From Cyanobacteria bacterium SZAS LIN-3 (lineage in GTDB: Bacteria > Cyanobacteriota > Vampirovibrionia > Obscuribacterales > Obscuribacteraceae): a stretch of DNA of 64,000 nt. The stretch lies in assembly GCA_018266215.1 (NCBI GenBank), contig JAFEAV010000007.1, forward strand, positions 1-64,000, given 5' to 3'. Below the pieces are notes generated by a model, which was given only the letters and a program-made list of their open reading frames with translations, was not told the origin of the DNA and did not search any database. Shown piece by piece: positions 60,847 through 64,000 of the stretch; position 1 is the stretch's first letter; every line of letters begins with the position of its first letter. The position numbers were made by a program, and so were the translations under genes.

Positions 60847-63078
60847 TTACGGTGTATTCACCTTATCGGTAACCTCTTTCCATTCTTCTACGCCTACTGC
60901 TTCTGGATGCTGCAGCTGTTCGCAGTGGAATTTGGCTGCTGGTATAAGCTCTCTTATTGCCTTTCTTTGCGCTGCGCTCATACCCGTGCCCCCCAGCACC
61001 AGATCCATAAGACCATGCTGTTTCATTATACGCAGACTCGGCATAGCTTCTTTGAAGCTGACATTGCAGCTGTCCATGTACAGTGTCCTCAGGGTTTTTA
61101 TCGGTGCCAGTGCCGCTAAATCGGCCGCGGTTACGGCTTGCTTGTTTATCTGCAATGCCTGCAGGCCGTTAATCTTGCTCAGTGTTTTGAAATCCTGACG
61201 GGTTAGATGGCTGCCGCTTAAAAACATTTGCTTGACATTCGAGCCTCTGGCCAGGGCGTTGATCAGTCCTGTAGCATCGCTGCAGTCGCAGAATTCAATG
61301 AAATTTAGTTGCTTCAAAATTTTCAGCCGCGCCAGACCAGAGCCTGTGACCGGTGACCGGCGGAAGCTTATACCGATCAGGTGCGGTAATTTGTCCAGCT
61401 CGAGCACAGCATTATCGTCAATGTCACTTTCACCAAAATCTAAGGTAGTAAGCCATTTCTGGCGAGCCAGATGCTGGAGCAAAACCTCGTCTTTCTCATC
61501 GGGCAGACAACTGCTGAAGGTCATGACGAAGATGCAATGCGGCGGAAAAATATCCACGTTGGCGGGGTTTTCGGCAAATTCAGGACTGGCGCAGAATTCA
61601 GGCGGCTTGCTCTTTGGCCACTCTACAGTGCCCCTGGCGGCTGTTTTGCCGTCATTGAAGTAGGGGCTCTTGAAGGTGCCCATGTTGGACCCTAAGGGTG
61701 CGTTGAACACCATGACGGACGCACCGCTGGTTGTCTGGATTTGCTTACAGGTCAGGCCAGCGGTAGGCTGATCGTTGTCCTTTCTCTTTTTTTTGCGGAG
61801 CGTCTGTTCGGCGATCAAGGAGTCTTGCGGCGCAATGGTACCAGTGTCGGTGGCAGTATATGTTGACGAATCGGTTTTGATGGTAGCTGTTCTGCCTCTA
61901 TCAGTCGAGTTGATGAGCCATAGTGCCGCCCCGCCCAGCAGGAGAACTACGACTGCTGTTGCGGCGGTTGCCGCACTCCTGACCATGCCCTGGCCCTGCG
62001 CATAACCCCCGGTTTCTTGTTGCATGCCCGACCCTGCGCTGACAATCGCTGCCGCTCTGGGACTGCGCTGCTGGGTTGCACCCGGTTGCTCGCCCAGGCT
62101 GGTCAATTCGGCCATAACCTGTTCCATGCTCTGCTGTCTCTGGCGCGGAGATTTCGCTAACATTGTGGCGACCAGGCGTTCAAGTGCCGGAGAAAATGTC
62201 ATTCCCTCCGACCGTTCGGCCAGGGTGGGCGCCTTTTCGGTTTGATGCATCATGATTGTTTCAAGAGCGGTGCTGCCTTCGAAGGGCGGGTGCCCAGTGA
62301 GAGTTTCAAATAGCGCGCAGCCCAGGGAATAGATGTCGGCTCCTTCGGTTATCGGTTGTCCCAACGCCTGCTCCGGGCTCATGTACAGCGGGCTGCCGAA
62401 GACGATACCACTGGTGGTGAGTCTCTGGCCGTCGGCGGTCTGATGCGTCAGGCTGGCAATGCCGAAGTCCACGATTTTCACGATCTCATTGCTGGCTGTC
62501 GGTGTTTGCGCCGATTCGATGAATATATTTGCCGGCTTCAAATCTCGGTGGACGATGCCTTTGCTGTGGGCAAAAGCCAGACTGCGGCAGATCTGCATGA
62601 AAAGCTCAGTCGCTTTCTTTACCGGCAGCGGGCCTTGCTTGCGTATGCGTTCGGCCAGCGTCTGGCCGTTGAGATATTCCATGGTGTAATACGGCACGCC
62701 GTCTTCGCAAAGTCCAAAATCAAATATCTGGACGATGTTGCGATGATTTAGTTTAGCAATGGCCTGCGCTTCGCGCTGGAATCGCAGACGAGCTTCGTCG
62801 GTCAAATCTGAGCTTCTAAAGGTCTTGAGGGCCACATCTTTGTTGAGCAGCAAATGGTGCGCCTTGAAGACCGCGCCCATGCCGCCTTCACCCAGCATGC
62901 CCAGGATCTTGTATTTCTTGTCAATTATTGATTGCGGCTGCCGCCGGACGGCCTGCGGTCCGGTTGCAGAGGATTCGGCAATGACGACTGTACCGCCCTG
63001 GACGGAGAAAAAGCGCGACTTGGAAAGTTCGGGGTCGGGCGTTTGTGGCAAGTCCGGCGTCCTCAAGAGCATAGGCAT
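60847..63078 (-). CDS. Ser/Thr protein kinase with C-terminal leucine-rich repeats
   Basis: Hanks-type kinase of 743 residues. The kinase domain (about 55-320) has LGEGGMGAVFKA, the Lys of VALKTF, HRDLKPANIF and DFG (IVDFGIASL), so it should be active. One membrane helix follows near 368 (AAVVVLLLGGAALWLI). The outer part holds about seven leucine-rich repeats (530-705; LTTLDFGESDIDDNAVLEL, LNFIEFCDCSDATGL). The ATG at 63078 is preferred to an in-frame TTG at 63114. It probably links an outside or envelope signal to phosphorylation within. A truncated LRR gene follows at the window edge, reading the same way. Confidence 0.93.
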   Translation of the reverse strand: MPMLLRTPDLPQTPDPELSKSRFFSVQGGTVVIAESSATGPQAVRRQPQSIIDKKYKILGMLGEGGMGAVFKAHHLLLNKDVALKTFRSSDLTDEARLRFQREAQAIAKLNHRNIVQIFDFGLCEDGVPYYTMEYLNGQTLAERIRKQGPLPVKKATELFMQICRSLAFAHSKGIVHRDLKPANIFIESAQTPTASNEIVKIVDFGIASLTHQTADGQRLTTSGIVFGSPLYMSPEQALGQPITEGADIYSLGCALFETLTGHPPFEGSTALETIMMHQTEKAPTLAERSEGMTFSPALERLVATMLAKSPRQRQQSMEQVMAELTSLGEQPGATQQRSPRAAAIVSAGSGMQQETGGYAQGQGMVRSAATAATAVVVLLLGGAALWLINSTDRGRTATIKTDSSTYTATDTGTIAPQDSLIAEQTLRKKKRKDNDQPTAGLTCKQIQTTSGASVMVFNAPLGSNMGTFKSPYFNDGKTAARGTVEWPKSKPPEFCASPEFAENPANVDIFPPHCIFVMTFSSCLPDEKDEVLLQHLARQKWLTTLDFGESDIDDNAVLELDKLPHLIGISFRRSPVTGSGLARLKILKQLNFIEFCDCSDATGLINALARGSNVKQMFLSGSHLTRQDFKTLSKINGLQALQINKQAVTAADLAALAPIKTLRTLYMDSCNVSFKEAMPSLRIMKQHGLMDLVLGGTGMSAAQRKAIRELIPAAKFHCEQLQHPEAVGVEEWKEVTDKVNTP

Positions 63079-63123
63079 TATACTCTTCGTCTGGTTAGTG
63101 AAAAGCCTTTTCAAGGAGTGGCC

Positions 63124-63435
63124 ATGTCGCAGATTTCAATCATCGTCGAGTTTCAGCTCAAGCCCGGTCAGCAAGAGGCTTTTGAAGAGGCCATTCGGGC
63201 GCATGCCCGGGCCAGCAAAGAGCAGGAGCCCGGCTGTCTGCGTTTTGATGTGATCCGACCTGTGGAAAAAGACGGCACACCAATCAATGACTGCGTCTGG
63301 CTGGCTGAACTCTACAAGGATAGAGAGGCGGTGGCTGCTCACGAGGCCTCCCCTCGCATGCCGATCCTGGCTGAGAAAATCGGGCCCATGGTAGTCAGCC
63401 GCAGGCTTACTTACGGGGCTGTTGTGGCAGACTAG
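63124..63435 (+). CDS. ABM-family (YgiN-like) putative monooxygenase
   Basis: Small dimeric alpha+beta protein of 103 residues. Antibiotic biosynthesis monooxygenase fold: ISIIVEFQLKPGQQEAFEEA, EPGCLRFDVIRP, WLAELYKDREAVAAHEASP. The His of AAHEAS is the family marker. The start follows AAGGAG by six nt. It is divergent from the kinase gene (45 nt apart) and its end overlaps the LRR gene by 29 nt on the opposite strand. Substrate unknown; quinols or reactive metabolites in relatives. Confidence 0.9.
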   Translation: MSQISIIVEFQLKPGQQEAFEEAIRAHARASKEQEPGCLRFDVIRPVEKDGTPINDCVWLAELYKDREAVAAHEASPRMPILAEKIGPMVVSRRLTYGAVVAD

Positions 63436-64000
63436 GCTGCAGGTAGGGCGCGTCAGCGTCGACCAGCTGGCAGGAGGGCGGCAGGATGCGGCGTAGCCTG
63501 GCCAGGGCGGCGGGAGTAAATCTGTTAAACGAGATCGTCAGGTCGCGCAGATTTTTGTACCGGGCGAAGTAGGGAACGGAAGGGTCCCTGAAGTCATTGC
63601 CGCCCATATGTGTTGATTCCAGAGTCGCAGCGGGAGCCAGTGCGGCAATGTCGTCGTTGCTGATATGGCAGTTTAAAGCGCTAAGCACTTTCAGGTGTTT
63701 CAATCTGCCAATCGATCTCATGTCTTCGGGCTCAAGCGACGCATAGTTGAGATCCAGCGCCCGCACCCGGCTGTCGTGGTCGACTAGATACTTCAGGAAT
63801 ACAGCTTTTCTTGGCAGCGCTGCTACATTTAAGTACTCAATCTGCGGCAGTATCTTGAGGGTGATCAGGTCCGCGCCGTTGATTTTTGCGTGGGCCACGC
63901 CCAGTGAATTGAGGTTTTTCAGTTTGTCTATGTCTTTCAGGCACTTTGACGTGACGCAGTAAGTGCGCGAAATATCTAAGGAGCGCAGGCCAGTCAGCCG
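63407..64000 (-). CDS. Leucine-rich-repeat protein, 5' end beyond the window
   Basis: The reading frame stays open to the right edge, so this is the C-terminal 197 residues of a longer protein. LRR units are clear: LTGLRSLDISRTY, LKNLNSLGVAHAKINGADL, VRALDLNYASLEPEDM, LKHLKVLSALNCHISNDDI, LRDLTISFNRFTPAAL. It ends in a Gln/Pro tail. By its similarity in repeat type to the protein at 60847-63078 it may be a second kinase with LRRs, but the kinase part is not in view. Confidence 0.85.
   Translation of the reverse strand, partial: RLTGLRSLDISRTYCVTSKCLKDIDKLKNLNSLGVAHAKINGADLITLKILPQIEYLNVAALPRKAVFLKYLVDHDSRVRALDLNYASLEPEDMRSIGRLKHLKVLSALNCHISNDDIAALAPAATLESTHMGGNDFRDPSVPYFARYKNLRDLTISFNRFTPAALARLRRILPPSCQLVDADAPYLQPSLPQQPRK

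Overview
The window reads as a bacterial chromosome of moderate GC content with unusually heavy investment in two-component signalling, osmotic and general stress protection, and glucan/trehalose metabolism. Several features recall the non-photosynthetic sister lineage of Cyanobacteria (Vampirovibrionia/Melainabacteria, Obscuribacterales-like): a CHASE3 kinase next to Rcp1-type regulators, Ser/Thr kinases carrying leucine-rich repeats, stand-alone MshEN-like repeat proteins, and a poly-HAMP hybrid kinase. No rRNA or marker gene is present, so this placement is inference. I saw no tRNA, rRNA, CRISPR array, insertion sequence or phage gene.

Layout. 1-6.6 kb: an OmpR-type regulator, an NRAMP-type metal transporter, a broken short-chain dehydrogenase, a HAMP-PAS histidine kinase and an APC permease. 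6.6-34.1 kb: a run of about 27 kb read only from the minus strand. In order of transcription it holds a very large cyclic beta-1,2-glucan synthase (NdvB-like), a CheY-like regulator, a cluster of small stress proteins (BON, glycine-zipper, GlsB, LRV-repeat, secreted, CsbD), a trehalose operon (otsA, glycogen-debranching-like enzyme, GT4 glycosyltransferase, otsB, REC-Hpt protein, nucleotidyltransferase), hemerythrin-like and HMA-like genes, and a phosphoketolase-acetate kinase pair. 34.2-44.4 kb: signalling genes, ending in a 1909-residue soluble hybrid kinase with nine 92-residue HAMP units and a partner REC-Hpt protein. 44.4-50.6 kb: an ECF sigma factor, three small genes (two secreted proteins share a C-terminal YWNQ tail), a double UspA protein, and a CpxAR-like pair divergent from a CpxP/Spy-like gene. 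50.6-64 kb: a J-like protein, a thioredoxin-fold protein without its cysteines, a calpain-like protease, another OmpR-type regulator and HAMP-PAS-PAS kinase, a low-complexity repeat protein, an MshEN-like protein, a DUF885 hydrolase, a Ser/Thr kinase with LRRs, an ABM-fold monooxygenase and a truncated LRR gene at the edge.

How it may fit together. Trehalose synthesis, periplasmic cyclic glucan synthesis, CsbD/GlsB/BON-type proteins and a Nik1-like poly-HAMP kinase (osmosensors in fungi) suggest an osmotic/desiccation-response neighbourhood. The REC-Hpt protein beside the poly-HAMP kinase keeps its phosphorylatable histidine (residue 214). Its paralogue inside the trehalose operon has glycine at the same position. 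I infer a phosphorelay plus a receiver-only relative that may tie trehalose production to it. The outer parts of the window hold two similar regulator/kinase sets (regulators 33-716 and 53269-53949; kinases 3210-5102 and 55433-57631), which look like duplicates.
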